From: Prosthecobacter sp.
GTDB taxonomy: Bacteria > Verrucomicrobiota > Verrucomicrobiia > Verrucomicrobiales > Verrucomicrobiaceae
Direction: 5' to 3'
Assembly (NCBI GenBank): GCA_019186985.1
Contig: JABARQ010000003.1
Coordinates: forward strand, 1 to 64,000
DNA: 64,000 nt
Part shown: positions 53,701 to 64,000 of the stretch, piece after piece
Numbering within the stretch: the first letter of the stretch is position 1
Layout: the number at the start of each line of letters is the position of its first letter
Translations under genes and position numbers: made by a program
The notes under the pieces: model-generated
The model's database searches: none
The model's input: only the letters and a program-made list of their open reading frames with translations
What the model was told of the DNA's origin: nothing

Positions 53701-56700
53701 TGATCCTGGTGAGCGGCGGCGGCAATGTGCGTGCCGTGACCCTGGCGGCGCTGCAGAACCGCACCGGGGTGAATTTCGGCTACAACCACACCGGCAGCAT
53801 CGGCGACACCGTGTTCTACGACCTGAACGTCAACGGTGTCCAGGACGCCGGTGAGGAGGGCGTCCCGAACGTGCGTGTCAGCGTCTATGAGGATGGCAAC
53901 GGCAACGGCAGGGTGGACGGGGATGAGCGTGAGGCGGGCATCGGATTCACCAACGCCAGCGGCGTCTACACCGTCGGCAAGCTTGCGCCGGGACAATATG
54001 TGACGCGGGTGGACGAACAGCATGTCCCTGCTCCGCCGTCGAGCCCGAACGCCGGACTTTACAACACCATGCTGCCGACGCAGGGCGAGGAGATCGGCGT
54101 GACGCTGGCGGCGTCCCAGGCGGTGACGAACGCCGACTTCGGCTTTGCCGAGATGGGGCTGGCCGAGGGGCATGTCTTCCATGACGCGAACTCCGACGGG
54201 CACCTGAATCCCGGCGAGGCCGGGCTGCCCGGCATCACGGTCACGGCGACGGGGACGGCATCGGGCGGCGGCGCCATCAGCCGCACGGCGGTGACGGACG
54301 TGGCGGGCGAATACGCCTTCCTGCTTCCGGCGGGCAGCTATGTCATTACTTTTGACTCGGCGGACGCCGACTTTCCCGCCGGCATGACACGCCTCACCAC
54401 GGTGGAGAGCCACACGGTCGTCATGCAGGGCGGCTGGGAGATGGCGGGGCTCGACTTCGGGCGCACCTACACCGGCGCGCTTGGCGGCAGGCTGTTTGCG
54501 GATACGAACGGCAACGGCGCGCTGGATGGTGGCGAGGGCGGCGTCGTTGGTGCGGTGGTGGAGCTGTTTGACGCCGCAGGCACCACCTGGCGCGACGCGC
54601 GTGTCACCGGCAGCGACGGCTCCTACCGTTTCGACGGCCTTGCCAACGGCGCCCATGTGGTGAAGGTGCGCGCGGACTCGCTGACGGCGATTCAGGGGCC
54701 CACGATCACGGCGGACCCGGTCGCGCCGCTGGATGGCATTGCCAGCGCCACGATCAGCTCGGGGGCCAGCGTCCTGAACCTGAACTTTGGCTACAGGCCG
54801 GCCCTGACGGTCCCGCCTTCCTCGGCCTGTCCGGCTCCCAGGGGCCAGACAATCGGCTCGCAATACATGGTGACGCGGGTTGGCAAGGACATCCTGGGAG
54901 GCCAGACCTACCAGCATTCCCAGTGCATCATGGGCATGTCCCCGAACGGCCGCTGGGTCACCGGGGTGCGCTTTGGCACGACGACGCGCGGCTTCCTGAT
55001 CAACACGCTGACCAGCCTCTACACGGATGTGACCAAGGTGACGCCGGGCAATGTCCAGGCCGTGGGCTCGGATGTGAACGACGCGGGCGACGTGGTGGGG
55101 TATGAGAAATGGACCTCGGGCGCCAATGCGAATGTCATCCCCTGGTATCGCAACCGCGCGGCCTCCACCATCCAGCGGCTGACGACTCCGTTTGACGCCA
55201 GCCCCAGCATCACGGCATCACCGGTCTCCATCACCAACGACAGTTCCTATGCCTTTGGCAATGTTGATCCTGATGGTCCTGGAGGCACGCAGCCAAGCCA
55301 GGGCGGCTACTGGAGCCTGAGCTCGCGGGCATGGACACCGGTTTCCGGCTGGCGCGAGGTTCTGGATGTGAGCGCCGACGCCACGGTGGCGCTGGTCGTC
55401 AACAGCAGCGGCCAGGGCCAGGTCCTGCGCGGCACCGTGCTTGGTGGCTGGAGTTCGGTCGTGGTCAGCTTCAGCGGCAGGCTCAAGGGCGGCAAGGTCA
55501 GCCCGAACGGGCGCTACATCGGTGCGGCGGAAACCGTGGCCGGCGTGCCGGTGCCGTTTGTGTATGACACGCTGACGGGAATCCGCACCAACCTGCCGCG
55601 CGCCGCCTCCGACACCCTGGGCGGCATCGTCGGGGCGGTCAGTGACACGGCGCGCGTGCTGGGCAGCATCTACCGCAGCGGAGGCAGTGTCGCCGTGCTG
55701 TGGGAGTCGCCGGCCTCCTCCTACACCACCCTGATGAACGTGCTTGCGAACGACGGACATCTGGCGCTGGATTCGAGCTACTTCGGCTGGAACATCTACA
55801 ACGGCGGCGATGGCATGTCGGCGGACGGACGCACCTTCGCAGTCTACGGCAACAACATCTTCAGCATGGAGGACTCGCTGATCTTCCAGAGCGTCGGTCC
55901 GGTCGCCGACCGCCTCTGCGTGGGCAATGCGGTGTGGAGCGACACCAACTCCAACGGCATCAAGGAAGTCGGCGAGCCCGGTGCGGCCGGCGTGGTGCTG
56001 CGCATCTTTGCGGCGGGTGATGACGCCGAGGTGGGCGGCAGCGGCACGGCGGCGGATTACGAAGTGCTGCCGCCGGTGACGACGACCTCCTCGGGCGCTT
56101 ACAGCTTCAGTCCGCTGCCTGCGGGCAAGTACTACATCACCCTGACGCCCACGCCCGCCCTGCCGGTCAGCTCCGGTGCGCCGGACCTGGCGGACAACGG
56201 TCAGGACAACGACAACAACGGACGCCAGCCCGGTGGTCCAGGCACCCTCATCTACAGCCCGGTGATCACGCTTCAGCCAGGCACCGAGCCGGTGAACGAC
56301 GGCGACAGCGATGCAAACACGGACTTCACCCAGGACTTCGGCCTGACGACGGGCCTTGCCATCGGCGACCTCGTCTGGGAGGACAGGGACGACAGCGGCA
56401 TCTATGAAGCCGCTAACCAGGAGAAGGGCGTGCGTGGCGTCACCGTGCAGCTTCTGAACGCATCCACGGACGCCGTGCTGATGAGCACCACGACCGATGT
56501 CAACGGAGCCTACATGTTCGGCCTCGGCAGTTCGGCCGGAAGCTACAAGGTGCGCATTCCCTTCCTGCCTTCCTCCACGCCGATGACCTCCACGGCCGTG
56601 GTCAATGCGGACAACGGCGTGGATCATGACAACAACGGAGCCCAGCCAGGCACCGGTGGATCGACGGTGACCAGCATGAGCTTCAATGTCGCGATGGGCG

Positions 56701-59700
56701 CCGAGCCAGGGATGGCGGGCGGCGGCAGCTTTGAAAAGACCATCGACATCGGCGTGCGTGCCTGTCCGGTGCTCGACATCTCACCCGCCAGCCTTCCCGC
56801 AGGCGTGCAGGACACGGCCTACAGCCAGGCGTTGACGGCGGGCGGTGCGACGGGAGCCGTGACCTGGCAGCTTGCCAGCGGCAGCCTTCCGGAGGGGCTC
56901 ACGCTCTCCAGTTCCGGCACCATCAGCGGCACGCCGGTGCTTCCCGGTGTCTCCATCTTCACGGTGCAGGCGACCGACTTCAAGGGCTGCACGGGATCCC
57001 GCTCCTACGCGCTGACCATCAACTGCCCGGTGATGAGCATCACGCCTTCGGCGCTTCCCGTGCCGGCGGTGGGCGTGGCCTACAGCCAGGCGCTCAGCAC
57101 CAGCGGCGGACGTGCGCCCTACGTCTACGGCGTCACCAGCGGCAGCCTGCCCGCCGGACTCACCCTGAGCGCGGATGGGGTGATCACCGGAACCGTGGTC
57201 AACGCGGCGGCGGCCACCTTCTCGGTGACGAGCACGGACGTGAACGGCTGCCGAGGCACCCGCGCCTACATGGTCACACCTTCTTGTTATGCCATCACGG
57301 TGACGCCGGCGGCGGCGGCGACGGCGGCGGTGGGCACGGCCTACAGCCAGAGCTTCACGGCGGCCGGGGGTGTCGGCGCCTACACCTGGGCGGTCAGTTC
57401 CGGAACGCTGCCCGCCGGCCTGAGCCTGAACGCCACGACGGGCGTCATCAGCGGCACGCCGACCGCAGGCAACGGCACGGGTTCCTCGGTGACGGTTCGC
57501 GCCACCGACACCCAGGGCTGCGCCGGAACCCGCACGCTCAACCTGCTCGTCTGCCCGGTGCTCACCATCTCCCCCGCGAGCCTGCCGAACTGCATCCAGG
57601 GCGTGGCTTATTCCCAGAACATCAGCGCAGGTGCGGGCACGGCGCCCTACACCTACGCCATCACCAGCGGAGGCCTGCCGGCCGGTCTGACGATGGATTC
57701 CACAGGGGCCATCACCGGCACGCCCACCTCGAACAGTTCCAGCGCCTTCACCGTGCGCATCACGGATGCCGCCGGATGCCAGGCCTCACGCAGCTACATC
57801 CTCAGCGCTGGGTGCCCGGTGGTCACGATTTCACCGACCTCGGTGCCCTCGGGCACGGTCGGCACCGCCTACAGCCAGGCCTTCACCGCTTCTCCGATCA
57901 CGGGTCTGATCGGGCAGTATTATTCGGGTTCCAACTTCAATGCCTCGCTGCTGACGAGGCTGGATTCCTCCATCGACTTCAACTGGGGTGCAGGCTCCCC
58001 GGATGCGGCCGTGCCGACGAACAACTTCTCCGTCCGCTGGTCCGGATTCCTGCGGCCGTCCAGCACGGGCAGCCACACCTTCCAGTGCACGACCGACGAC
58101 GGCTTCCGCCTGTGGGTGAACAACACGCTCGTCATCGACCGCTGGTACGACCAGTCTGCGACCAGCCACACGGCCACGGTTTCCCTGACCGCAGGCCAGA
58201 CGGTGCCGGTGCGGGTGGAGTACTATGAGAACGGTGGTGATGCCGTCGCCCGCCTTCAATGGTCCGGTCCGTCGTTCTCCATGAAGAAGGTGACGGAATG
58301 GGTGGGCTACCTTTGGAGCGTTTCCAGCGGCACGCTGCCCGCAGGCCTCAGCTTGAACAGCTCCACCGGTGTTGTCAGCGGCACGCCGACGACAGCCGGC
58401 ACCTCCAGCTTCACGATCACGGCGACCGATGGCAGCAACTGCACGGGTTCACGCAGCTACACGATGACCACGTCCTGCCCGAGCCTGACGATCAACACCA
58501 CCTCGCTGCCGGATGCCTTTGTCACCAATGCCTACTCCCAGACACTGGAGGCTGCTGGTGGCAACGCGCCGCTGACCTGGAGCCTGGCGAGCGGCACGCT
58601 GCCGGCGGGCCTGAGCCTGAGCAGCGGCGGGGTCATCAGCGGCACGCCCGCGAGCGCTTCATCCTCCACCATCACGGTGCGTGTCACCGACAGCTATGGC
58701 TGCCAGGCCATCAAGTCCTTCTCCCTGGCGGCACGAAGCCTGGGCCTGGGCAACCTCGTGTGGGTGGATTCCAACAACGACGGCCTGAGGCAGGCGACGG
58801 ACAGCGGCGTGCCGATGCTGCTGGTGGAGCTCTGGACGCCCGGCGTGGACGGCATCCGCAACAACGGGGCGGGGGATGACGTGAAGCTGGGCCAGACCAC
58901 CACGGACGTGAACGGCCTCTATCAGTTCATCAACCTCGCCGCAGGCGTCTACTATGTGCGCATTCCGACACCGCCCGCCTATTACCCGCAGGTTTCCGGC
59001 AGCGGCGTGGACCTGGACAACGGTGTCGGCAACGACAGCAACGCCCTCCAGCCGGGAGGCAGCGGCACGCCCGTGGTCAGTCCGCTGATCACCCTGGCCG
59101 TGGGCGCCGAGCCGGCCTCCGGGGTGGACGGTGATGACACTGACCGTGACAGCACGGTGGACCTGGGCTTTGCCAACCTTGATGTTTGTTATGTCTCCTC
59201 GCTGGTGGACAACGCCAGCTTTGAATTCCAGCAGCTCGCCAACGTTACCGGCACTCCCATGGCGCTGCTGGGCTTCAACGGCACGGAGACCGGCTTCGGC
59301 GCCGGCATCAACGGCTACCAGTGGACCGGCGGAGTGAACGGCACCAGCGGCCTTGGCGAGCCCATCCAGCGCGTCCAGGTGCTGGCGGGCAACAGCGGCT
59401 CCAAGGTGAGCTGGATCGAGTCCGGCAAGGCGCGCCATGGCCGTCGTTACCTGCTCTTCCAGGGCACCAACTCCTGCGTCAGCCTGCGTGCCGGCGGCGG
59501 TGGCGGCTGGAGCAGCGCGCTCCAGGCAGGTCGCGAATACCAGGTCTCCATCTGGGCTGCGAACGCCAGCGCCGCGAACGCCTCCATCCTGCTCGACATC
59601 GGCGCCGGTGCCCCGATCATCCAGGTCATCAACGGCGCCACGCCCGGACTGTACCAGTTCTACTCCGTGCCGCAGGGTGAGATGACGGCGACGGCTCCCG

Positions 59701-62700
59701 GTGAGCAGCAGTGCTGCGGCTTCGGCGGCGCGGGCGGCTCCTTCGCCTCCTTCACGGCAGCCGATTACAACGGCTGGAGCGAGGCGGCCGGCAACACGCA
59801 GCTCCCCCAGTGGCGTCAGTTCACCTGGCGTTTCCGCATCGCCCCGGGCGCGACTGCCTCGCAGATCGACACGGCTTCCTTCGTCTTCTCGGGCGGCTCG
59901 GGCACCAGCCCGGTGGTGATGGACCACCTCTCCCTCTGCGAAGTCTCGAAGTCGCCGACCCTCGCCATCGGCAACATGATCTGGAATGACGTCAACAACA
60001 ACGGCCTGCGTGACGCCACCGAAGTCGGGGTCGGCGGCGTGCAGGTGCAGTTGTACCGCAGCCCGAACGACACGGCCGGTGATGCCGACGATGTGCTGGT
60101 TTCCTCCACCTCCACCACGCCCTCGGGCTCCTACACCTTCAGCGGTCTGGCGGACGGCAAGTATGTCGTCAAGGTGACGCCCCCCGCCAGCCTGCCCGCG
60201 ACCAGCGGCACGGTGGTGGCGCTGGACAACCCTGTGGACAATGACAACAACGGTTCGCAGCCCGGAGGCGTCAGCACGGCGGTCTACAGCCCGGTCATCA
60301 CGCTGGCCCTCGGCACCGAGCCGGTGAATGACGGTGACACCAACCCGGACACGGATTTCAGCGTCGACTTCGGCCTCTGGAGCGGCATCACGGTCGGCAA
60401 CCTGGTGTGGGGCGACGCCAACAACGACGGCATCTATCAGGCGGGCACGGAAAGCGGCATCAGCGGCGTCTCCGTGCAGCTTCTTGACGGCTCCGGCAAT
60501 GTCCTGCAGACGACCGCCACCAACGGTTCCGGCGCCTACGGCTTCCTCACCTACCAGCCCGGCCAGTATCGCGTGCGCATTCCGACGCCGCCGGCATCGG
60601 CCCCGCTCATCGCCGCCATCAACCAGGCGGCGGACAACGGCGTGGACAATGACAGCAACGGCAGCCAGCCGGGCGGCGTCGGCACGGCGGTGACCAGCCC
60701 GCTGTTCACCCTCACGGCCGGCAGCGAGCCGGGGGTCGTCGGCTCAACCAACATTGAGAACACGATCGACTTCGGCTTCCGCGGCTGCCCTGCCATCAGC
60801 GTCAGCCCCTCCTCGCTTTCGGTGGCCACGCAATACAGCCCCTACAGCGTCAACTTCAGCGCCACCGGCGGCGCCGGCCCCTATGCATGGTCAGTGTCCG
60901 CCGGCACCCTGCCAGCGGGCCTGACGCTGACCTCCTCCGGCGTGCTGAGCGGCACTCCCAATGCCGCGGCGCTGCCGGGTTATCATTCCTTCACGGTGCG
61001 GGCGCTGGATTCCGCCACCGGCTGCGCTGCCACGCGTGACTATGTTCTGACGGTTCAGTTCCCCCTGGTTGGCATCTCGCCTGCGACCCTGGCCGGCGGC
61101 ACCCAGTATGCCGCCTACTCGCAGACGCTGACGGCTTCGGGCGGCACGGCGGCCTATGGCTGGAGCGTGAGCCCGCCAGTGCCCGCCGGAGCCGTGTCGT
61201 GGTGGATTGCTGAAAATGGCAGCGCCGATGCGCTGATGGCGAACTTCTCGCCTGCGTTCAACGGCCTCGCCTATCAGGATGGCGCCGTCGGCCGCGCCTT
61301 CCTGCTGGATGGCGTGGACGATCTGGTGGAGGTGGCGGACAGCACCTCCCTGAAGCCTGCCCAGATGACGCTGGAAGCCTGGGTGAATCCGGCTTCGAGC
61401 GGCCTTTCCGATGATGCCGTCGTGATGACCAAGACCACCGGCACGGCAGGGGCGGATGGCTACGGCCTGGGCTTCCTTGGCGGCGCCGGCACCTTTGGCT
61501 TCTGGCTGAATGACCGCGCTGGAAACCGTGTCACCACCACGCTCACCGCCGGTGTCTGGTCCCATGTGGCCGCCACTTATGACGGCGCGAACATGAGGCT
61601 GTATGTGAACGGCGTGCAGGCGGCTGTGAAGGCTTATGCAACGGCTGTCACGCACAGCTCCGGCAGCCTGCGCATCGGCGGCGGCAATGGAGGCGGCACC
61701 GCCTGGAAGGGTGGGCTGGATGAACTGCTCATCTACAACCGCGCCCTTTCGGCGGCCGAGATCCTGAGCCGTCATACGTCCACCCTCACCGGCAACAATG
61801 GCCTGCCCGCCGGCATGAGCCTGAACACCACGACCGGCGTCCTGGGCGGCACGCCGACCAGCGTGCCCGCAGCCTACGCCTTCGTGGCGCGTGCCGCTGA
61901 TGCCAACGGCAGCCCCGGCGTGCGCGCCTACAGCCTCACCATCGCCTGTCCGGCGATCAGCATCAGCCCGGCGACGCTTCCCTCCGCCGTTCAATACGAG
62001 GTTTACACCGCCCAGTCGCTCACGGCCTCCGGCGGCACGGCTCCCTACACCTGGTCGGTCTTCTCCGGCAGCCTGCCCACGGGCATGACGCTGAGCAGCG
62101 CGGGAAGCCTGAGCGGCACGCCCGGCGCCAGCCCCGGCAGCTACAGCTTCACCGTGCAGGCGCGTGATGTGAACAACTGCACGACCACCCGTGCCTACAC
62201 GCTCACCGTCAGCTGCCCGGTCATCACGCTTTCCAGCACCACCTTCGCCGACGCCACCCAGTTCGCCGCCTACACTCCGGTGACGGTGGGCGCCAGCGGC
62301 GGCAGCGCCCCCTACACCTTTGCCGTCAGCGCCGGCGCCCTGCCCACGGGCATGAGCCTGAGCAGCGCCGGCATGGTGAGCGGAACACCGACGGCGGTGC
62401 CCGGCGCCTACGCATTCACCCTCCGCGCCACTGACAGCAACAATTGTTCGGCCACCCGGGCCTTCTCGGTTGTCGTGGGCTGCCCGGTCATCAGCATCAC
62501 GCCGGCGGCGCCGGCCGCGGCCACCCAGTATGCGGCCTATTCGCAGGCGCTCGCCGCCTCCGGTGGCAATGGTGGTTATGTCTGGAGCGTCAGCGCCGGC
62601 TCGCTGCCCGCAGGCCTGGGCCTGGGCACCGGCGGGGTCATCAGCGGCACGCCGACGGCTGCGCCCGGCAGCTACGGCTTCACCGCCCGCGTCATTGACG

Positions 62701-64000
62701 CCGAGGGCTGCGCCGCCACGCGGAGCTACTCGCTTGCGGTGAACTGCCCGGCCATCAGCATCTCACCCGCCACCCTGCCGGCCGCCACGGCGACAACGGC
62801 CTACAGCCAGGCCCTGGGCGCCGCGGGAGGCACCGCAGCCTACACCTGGAGCCTGCAGAGCGGCACGCTGCCGGCGGGCATCACGCTGTCCTCCGCTGGC
62901 AGCCTGGCGGGAAGCACCAGCCAGGTTGGCGGCTTCAACTTCACGGTGCTCGTGACGGACGCCAATGGATGCACGGCCACCCGCAGCTACACCCTGAGCG
63001 TCAGCTGCCCGAGCCTCGTCATCAGTCCATCGTCCCTGCCGGATGCCGTGACGGCAACGGCTTACAGCCAGACCCTCAGCGCCACGGGCGGCGTGGGAGC
63101 CATCACCTGGTCGCTGGTCGGCGGCAGCCTGCCCACGGGGGTTTCCCTCAGCCCCGCAGGTGTCATCAGCGGCACGCCTTCGGGAGCGCCGGGCGGTTAC
63201 AGCTTCACGGTCCGGGCCAGGGACACCAACAACTGCGAGGTGACCCGCTCGTACCTTCTCAACCTGCTCTGCCCGGTGGTGTCGGTGACCACAAGCAGCC
63301 TGGGCAACGGCACCACCGGGGCGGCCTACAGCACCACGCTGGCGGTGAGCGGCGGCACGACTCCGCACAGCTGGAGCATCGCCAGCGGAGCCCTGCCGGG
63401 CGGCCTTTCCCTGAGTTCTGCAGGTGTCATCAGCGGCGTGCCGACGGCGGCGGGCACCTTTAACTTCACCGTTCAGGTCAAGGACGCCTACAACTGCTCC
63501 GCCACGCGTGCGCTGAGCCTGACAACCGTCTGCCCCACCCTGACCCTGGCTCCGGCGAGCCTTGCGTCCGGCTATCGTGGAGTGGCCTACAGCCAGACCC
63601 TGGCCGCGGGCGGCGGCACGGCCCCTTACACCTATGCGGTCACCAGCGGTGTGCTGCCGGCGGGACTGAGCCTGAGCACGGCCGGAGTGATCAGCGGCGT
63701 GCCGACGGCCACGGGAACCGCCACCGTCACCCTGCGCGCCACGGATGCCAACGGCTGCCAGGTGTCGGCTGACCGCAGCATCACCATCAACGGCCTCGGT
63801 GTCGGTGACCTGGTGTGGAATGACCTGGATCAGGACGGTGTTTTTGATGCGGGTGAAACCGGCGTCTCCGGCGTCGTGCTCCAGCTTTACCGCACCACCA
63901 ACACGGTTGTTGGCGACGGCGACGACGCCCTTCAGGGCACGGCCACCACGGACAGCGGCGGCCTCTATGGCTTCAGCGGGCTCGTCCCCGGCAACTACTT
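47748..64000 (+). CDS. Giant mosaic surface protein (DUF11, SdrD_B, Kelch-like, He_PIG, PA14, LamG), 3'-truncated by window edge
   Basis: One frame stays open from 47664 to the right edge, giving at least 5,417 residues from the preferred start at 47748, which opens with a signal peptide ([20 protein letters not shown]). Order by position: unique N-terminal region to 49020; DUF11-like 49020-49740; SdrD_B-like 49746-50750; DUF11-like 50756-50985; six Kelch-like repeats 51000-51791; DUF11-like then propeller-like 51795-53090; five SdrD_B 53139-54790; HAF-like repeats 54830-55905; two SdrD_B 55914-56760; six He_PIG Ig-like repeats to 58736, the fifth split by PA14; SdrD_B; a carbohydrate-binding-like domain 59187-59955; two SdrD_B; nine He_PIG repeats 60786-63795, one split by LamG; and a further SdrD_B cut by the edge. 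It is probably a cell-surface or matrix adhesin; the anchoring signal lies beyond the window. Confidence 0.88.
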   Translation, partial: MRILDRRLRFNVFRLLAACLQGVLLWGTATAHNLNQRADYIGFDQETLTRMQQRQAAGQPLIQTGDVVGLIMKATPSVGTPTGAGGYSTFFIPVGTQVVGAQYGRIDNKGAFVVMPMKGQSILALGDGSVGAKAQTALKGLELGPNIIGEKAFTVDGSTGLMRGTMAGVYSDTGIFYSTDPKTAWQSWANMGGFDNSTATVTDNLITTNSGDRILPTTRWDAEQLLAFGSKVPISPIVDNLDGRGNTPWGMGSPVAGPQSGYAWHFNKTYWDANAGDAARMKNSVRDMGPWKRIQYPGSMIARDTPGLRSTALGYVGVDASEIGFQLSEANPLPATTSWSDATSPKAVRMAWGNLELFRPEYARVQFKVLVGPGQPGSPFDAAGFLQAYGDTFGGDAGGEYTNKDHLWRYYEPTTVSLASKPMIFKQASRPSVAPNEVFTYTIWYTTFGSSPLTNVVVEDTLPAGISLVSAVPAPSSTSPLRWNLGTVAANTVNSIVMTVRATGTGILTNTVCATSDQGVKTCNTETIEVANNPLLYPAKSVTPSFANPGDQVTYTLTLTNEGTGSSAVPLVVREMLPQGFTYEGLVSVKLAGSPTSAVSVNAADTAKPVFTVNTGIAAGASLVVTFKARISAGQPGGVYTNSYTFEYDGKVMSTGALAPVTVGGSRIGDTVFRDWNGNGVKDVSDEGISGVTVQLFAADGTTLMKTAATDGQGRYDFAGIGGGTYVVKVTAPASHTATFDVDGIASLNQATVAVADNQNRQDVDFGYRPGGSGGISGSVFNDVGRDGGYQAATDDGIAGVSVRLYRDQNGNGEVDAPGDGLLATVVSSGATGAYSFSNLPSGLDYVVDVDQASSAIVTVLGGAPVIQTTPDPLVISSLEGSKANAHFGFWREVPSSVGGTAFIDTNLNGVKDAGEVPVANLLVELFADQDGDGNADVNELVQGTRTNVSGVYLFEGVGAGDFLVVIDMESPEVPAGHQVGATTLGATVAAGENSLANHFPFSPLLIKVANRSTAQAGDQVVYTISPNYNGGDFLAGLTVTDAVPAGTTFVSAGQGGVQSGGTVAWNLGTTVPATSGTLTQNLNLYALRGNGTTTFWRYNPTTLAWQTRASTPSSVSSGAALVSSGTYIYALRGNGSTSFWRYNASTNVWSTMAGTPGSIGSGGRLAYLAPYIYALRGNGTTTFYRYDTGANSWTTRASLPGSVSSGGSLATDGTYIYALRGNGSKSFYRYDPAANTWTSRASTPDSIKSGGSLTYDGANLYAFRGDDRTTFYRYNKSANTWTKMANAPGTVNSGGSLVFGGSSLYALRGDSSTAFWRYSLQSNTWTTLTSVPSSVNSGGALVEYGAPIPTELTVDLATDKTLVMDGGDVAVTMTVSSSATNISGVSPPSLSVAVTNGAAATLLSGPTPSSGNITAGGSVVFTWTYRVNAGTSPGSVRFSNAAFTSASTNFPASASNSVLTTRPLTMTVSVNSNSGLDSLRNIAGIQTNEFRGSYLVANVGSGGSTSDRFIKVSGTTATDVGGTGTTQMRALALSTDGVFIYGVDRDATAAAGADLFGTVNTSTGAFTAISRVVSAGDPLAGSLGDISVADIRGMAFDPETGDLYAVHRREDTTAGNTLLDCLFKIDPATGLHVNNAFGTGVDYLVITTNTLSTPLYDIDDISFDPESGQLFAIANDSTAGFGDKDRLVIIDTSTGAVGSVGRFMVGSTTTAIDGVQGMSFDVDGNLNVTTGTGGAAATNNTLWRVNTTNAQCTAKLLLTSALSAYSDYEAIASPVSAVIIPPTQSNPVDTGLTGSIGDLVYADINANGSHDADEPGLSGVRVTVKSGAVTKTATSDSRGYYRVFGLTANGGMPWTVSVDMSSLPQNWLASSATTLQRTLASNSAQVDDADFGFFGPADPSVAASVSGVVWTDVNEDAVQDYDEDLLSGARVLLYRDLNSNGTLEGTDLLIRATFTDDQGMYSFTRLNPGAYLLDVEEPTLPVGMILVSGGGNVRAVTLAALQNRTGVNFGYNHTGSIGDTVFYDLNVNGVQDAGEEGVPNVRVSVYEDGNGNGRVDGDEREAGIGFTNASGVYTVGKLAPGQYVTRVDEQHVPAPPSSPNAGLYNTMLPTQGEEIGVTLAASQAVTNADFGFAEMGLAEGHVFHDANSDGHLNPGEAGLPGITVTATGTASGGGAISRTAVTDVAGEYAFLLPAGSYVITFDSADADFPAGMTRLTTVESHTVVMQGGWEMAGLDFGRTYTGALGGRLFADTNGNGALDGGEGGVVGAVVELFDAAGTTWRDARVTGSDGSYRFDGLANGAHVVKVRADSLTAIQGPTITADPVAPLDGIASATISSGASVLNLNFGYRPALTVPPSSACPAPRGQTIGSQYMVTRVGKDILGGQTYQHSQCIMGMSPNGRWVTGVRFGTTTRGFLINTLTSLYTDVTKVTPGNVQAVGSDVNDAGDVVGYEKWTSGANANVIPWYRNRAASTIQRLTTPFDASPSITASPVSITNDSSYAFGNVDPDGPGGTQPSQGGYWSLSSRAWTPVSGWREVLDVSADATVALVVNSSGQGQVLRGTVLGGWSSVVVSFSGRLKGGKVSPNGRYIGAAETVAGVPVPFVYDTLTGIRTNLPRAASDTLGGIVGAVSDTARVLGSIYRSGGSVAVLWESPASSYTTLMNVLANDGHLALDSSYFGWNIYNGGDGMSADGRTFAVYGNNIFSMEDSLIFQSVGPVADRLCVGNAVWSDTNSNGIKEVGEPGAAGVVLRIFAAGDDAEVGGSGTAADYEVLPPVTTTSSGAYSFSPLPAGKYYITLTPTPALPVSSGAPDLADNGQDNDNNGRQPGGPGTLIYSPVITLQPGTEPVNDGDSDANTDFTQDFGLTTGLAIGDLVWEDRDDSGIYEAANQEKGVRGVTVQLLNASTDAVLMSTTTDVNGAYMFGLGSSAGSYKVRIPFLPSSTPMTSTAVVNADNGVDHDNNGAQPGTGGSTVTSMSFNVAMGAEPGMAGGGSFEKTIDIGVRACPVLDISPASLPAGVQDTAYSQALTAGGATGAVTWQLASGSLPEGLTLSSSGTISGTPVLPGVSIFTVQATDFKGCTGSRSYALTINCPVMSITPSALPVPAVGVAYSQALSTSGGRAPYVYGVTSGSLPAGLTLSADGVITGTVVNAAAATFSVTSTDVNGCRGTRAYMVTPSCYAITVTPAAAATAAVGTAYSQSFTAAGGVGAYTWAVSSGTLPAGLSLNATTGVISGTPTAGNGTGSSVTVRATDTQGCAGTRTLNLLVCPVLTISPASLPNCIQGVAYSQNISAGAGTAPYTYAITSGGLPAGLTMDSTGAITGTPTSNSSSAFTVRITDAAGCQASRSYILSAGCPVVTISPTSVPSGTVGTAYSQAFTASPITGLIGQYYSGSNFNASLLTRLDSSIDFNWGAGSPDAAVPTNNFSVRWSGFLRPSSTGSHTFQCTTDDGFRLWVNNTLVIDRWYDQSATSHTATVSLTAGQTVPVRVEYYENGGDAVARLQWSGPSFSMKKVTEWVGYLWSVSSGTLPAGLSLNSSTGVVSGTPTTAGTSSFTITATDGSNCTGSRSYTMTTSCPSLTINTTSLPDAFVTNAYSQTLEAAGGNAPLTWSLASGTLPAGLSLSSGGVISGTPASASSSTITVRVTDSYGCQAIKSFSLAARSLGLGNLVWVDSNNDGLRQATDSGVPMLLVELWTPGVDGIRNNGAGDDVKLGQTTTDVNGLYQFINLAAGVYYVRIPTPPAYYPQVSGSGVDLDNGVGNDSNALQPGGSGTPVVSPLITLAVGAEPASGVDGDDTDRDSTVDLGFANLDVCYVSSLVDNASFEFQQLANVTGTPMALLGFNGTETGFGAGINGYQWTGGVNGTSGLGEPIQRVQVLAGNSGSKVSWIESGKARHGRRYLLFQGTNSCVSLRAGGGGGWSSALQAGREYQVSIWAANASAANASILLDIGAGAPIIQVINGATPGLYQFYSVPQGEMTATAPGEQQCCGFGGAGGSFASFTAADYNGWSEAAGNTQLPQWRQFTWRFRIAPGATASQIDTASFVFSGGSGTSPVVMDHLSLCEVSKSPTLAIGNMIWNDVNNNGLRDATEVGVGGVQVQLYRSPNDTAGDADDVLVSSTSTTPSGSYTFSGLADGKYVVKVTPPASLPATSGTVVALDNPVDNDNNGSQPGGVSTAVYSPVITLALGTEPVNDGDTNPDTDFSVDFGLWSGITVGNLVWGDANNDGIYQAGTESGISGVSVQLLDGSGNVLQTTATNGSGAYGFLTYQPGQYRVRIPTPPASAPLIAAINQAADNGVDNDSNGSQPGGVGTAVTSPLFTLTAGSEPGVVGSTNIENTIDFGFRGCPAISVSPSSLSVATQYSPYSVNFSATGGAGPYAWSVSAGTLPAGLTLTSSGVLSGTPNAAALPGYHSFTVRALDSATGCAATRDYVLTVQFPLVGISPATLAGGTQYAAYSQTLTASGGTAAYGWSVSPPVPAGAVSWWIAENGSADALMANFSPAFNGLAYQDGAVGRAFLLDGVDDLVEVADSTSLKPAQMTLEAWVNPASSGLSDDAVVMTKTTGTAGADGYGLGFLGGAGTFGFWLNDRAGNRVTTTLTAGVWSHVAATYDGANMRLYVNGVQAAVKAYATAVTHSSGSLRIGGGNGGGTAWKGGLDELLIYNRALSAAEILSRHTSTLTGNNGLPAGMSLNTTTGVLGGTPTSVPAAYAFVARAADANGSPGVRAYSLTIACPAISISPATLPSAVQYEVYTAQSLTASGGTAPYTWSVFSGSLPTGMTLSSAGSLSGTPGASPGSYSFTVQARDVNNCTTTRAYTLTVSCPVITLSSTTFADATQFAAYTPVTVGASGGSAPYTFAVSAGALPTGMSLSSAGMVSGTPTAVPGAYAFTLRATDSNNCSATRAFSVVVGCPVISITPAAPAAATQYAAYSQALAASGGNGGYVWSVSAGSLPAGLGLGTGGVISGTPTAAPGSYGFTARVIDAEGCAATRSYSLAVNCPAISISPATLPAATATTAYSQALGAAGGTAAYTWSLQSGTLPAGITLSSAGSLAGSTSQVGGFNFTVLVTDANGCTATRSYTLSVSCPSLVISPSSLPDAVTATAYSQTLSATGGVGAITWSLVGGSLPTGVSLSPAGVISGTPSGAPGGYSFTVRARDTNNCEVTRSYLLNLLCPVVSVTTSSLGNGTTGAAYSTTLAVSGGTTPHSWSIASGALPGGLSLSSAGVISGVPTAAGTFNFTVQVKDAYNCSATRALSLTTVCPTLTLAPASLASGYRGVAYSQTLAAGGGTAPYTYAVTSGVLPAGLSLSTAGVISGVPTATGTATVTLRATDANGCQVSADRSITINGLGVGDLVWNDLDQDGVFDAGETGVSGVVLQLYRTTNTVVGDGDDALQGTATTDSGGLYGFSGLVPGNY
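51000..51791 (+). repeat. Six tandem 132-bp Kelch-like repeats
   Basis: The Tyr codon of the YALRG motif falls at 51003, 51135, 51267, 51399, 51531 and 51663, an exact 132-bp (44-residue) period. Each unit reads roughly [14 protein letters not shown], then NTWT and a Ser/Gly-rich turn. Six such units could build a six-bladed beta-propeller. Confidence 0.85.
56763..58736 (+). repeat. First He_PIG Ig-like repeat array (six units, one split by PA14)
   Basis: Units of roughly 85-90 residues carry AYSQ near the start, LPAGLSL in the middle and ISGTPT next, ending in a GC...CP cysteine pair. The fifth unit is interrupted at 57903-58305 by a PA14-like domain ([28 protein letters not shown]). Confidence 0.85.
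60786..63795 (+). repeat. Second He_PIG Ig-like repeat array (nine units, one split by LamG)
   Basis: Nine further units share the same AYSQ, LPAGLSL and ISGTPT pattern. The second is interrupted at about 61188-61800 by a LamG/concanavalin-like domain ([35 protein letters not shown]). Some units contain TQYAAY instead of the TAY of the first array, hinting at separate local duplications. Confidence 0.85.

Noticed and set aside
51087..54917. Long reverse-strand open frame (1,276 codons)
   Set aside because: Low-complexity His/Arg/Gly-rich translation with no domain. It lies opposite the giant surface gene, whose frame carries clear SdrD_B and Kelch-like motifs; it is a GC-bias shadow.
57284..58228. 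Forward open frame of 314 codons in another phase
   Set aside because: It overlaps the He_PIG and PA14 coding frame; its translation is His/Gly/Arg-rich and unlike any protein family.
51000..63795. Regular repeats considered as a CRISPR array
   Set aside because: Repeat spacing is 132 bp or longer, all in one reading frame and coding for protein domains; there are no short palindromic repeats or cas genes.

Overview
The window is high-GC bacterial DNA whose gene content points to Verrucomicrobiota, possibly the Prosthecobacter/Verrucomicrobium group; the genus is inference. The signs are a DUF1592/DUF1552 gene pair, an ExbB-type proton channel fused to DUF2341 and LamG domains, a secreted Calx-beta protein, few clear Shine-Dalgarno sites, and very large secreted repeat proteins. 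No tRNA, rRNA or CRISPR array was seen.

Layout. 1-121 is the tail of a gene entering from the left, possibly a transposase. 203-4582 (+) holds an efflux set: TolC-like lipoprotein, HlyD-like adaptor and an ABC ATPase, with no permease gene beside it. 4662-10556 (+) is a bacterial alpha-2-macroglobulin with an intact thioester motif. 10793-15426 (+) holds a phosphate-binding-like secreted protein and a Calx-beta protein, closed by a strong terminator. 15650-34144 (+) is a tight seven-gene run of about 18.5 kb: TpsB transporter, ExbB fusion, ExbD, TonB-like protein, porin, coiled-coil protein and a 3,722-residue TpsA exoprotein. It looks like a two-partner secretion system with its own energised inner-membrane motor. 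34259-34600 (+) is a PhnA/YjdM-type protein.

34650-38091 (-) carries a PhoPQ-related hydrolase, an arylamine N-acetyltransferase, a cupin and an FKBP lipoprotein. 38227-43576 (-) carries the DUF1552 and DUF1592 genes. These are normally neighbours, but here they are split by a lower-GC cassette on the opposite strand (39753-41536), an AAA ATPase plus a TOPRIM-like protein, a plausible defence module. 43576-44595 (-) is a family 2 glycosyltransferase.

44794-47386 (+) carries a lipoprotein and a DUF2272 protein that lacks a signal peptide. From 47748 (or 47664) to the right edge one reading frame stays open. It encodes at least 5,417 residues of a mosaic surface protein with DUF11, SdrD_B, a six-repeat Kelch-like block, HAF-like, He_PIG, PA14, LamG and a carbohydrate-binding-like domain. 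The PA14 and LamG domains each sit inside a He_PIG repeat. Most of the window is therefore devoted to the cell envelope and surface, with three unusual units: the TPS-motor operon, the ATPase-TOPRIM insert and the giant mosaic protein.
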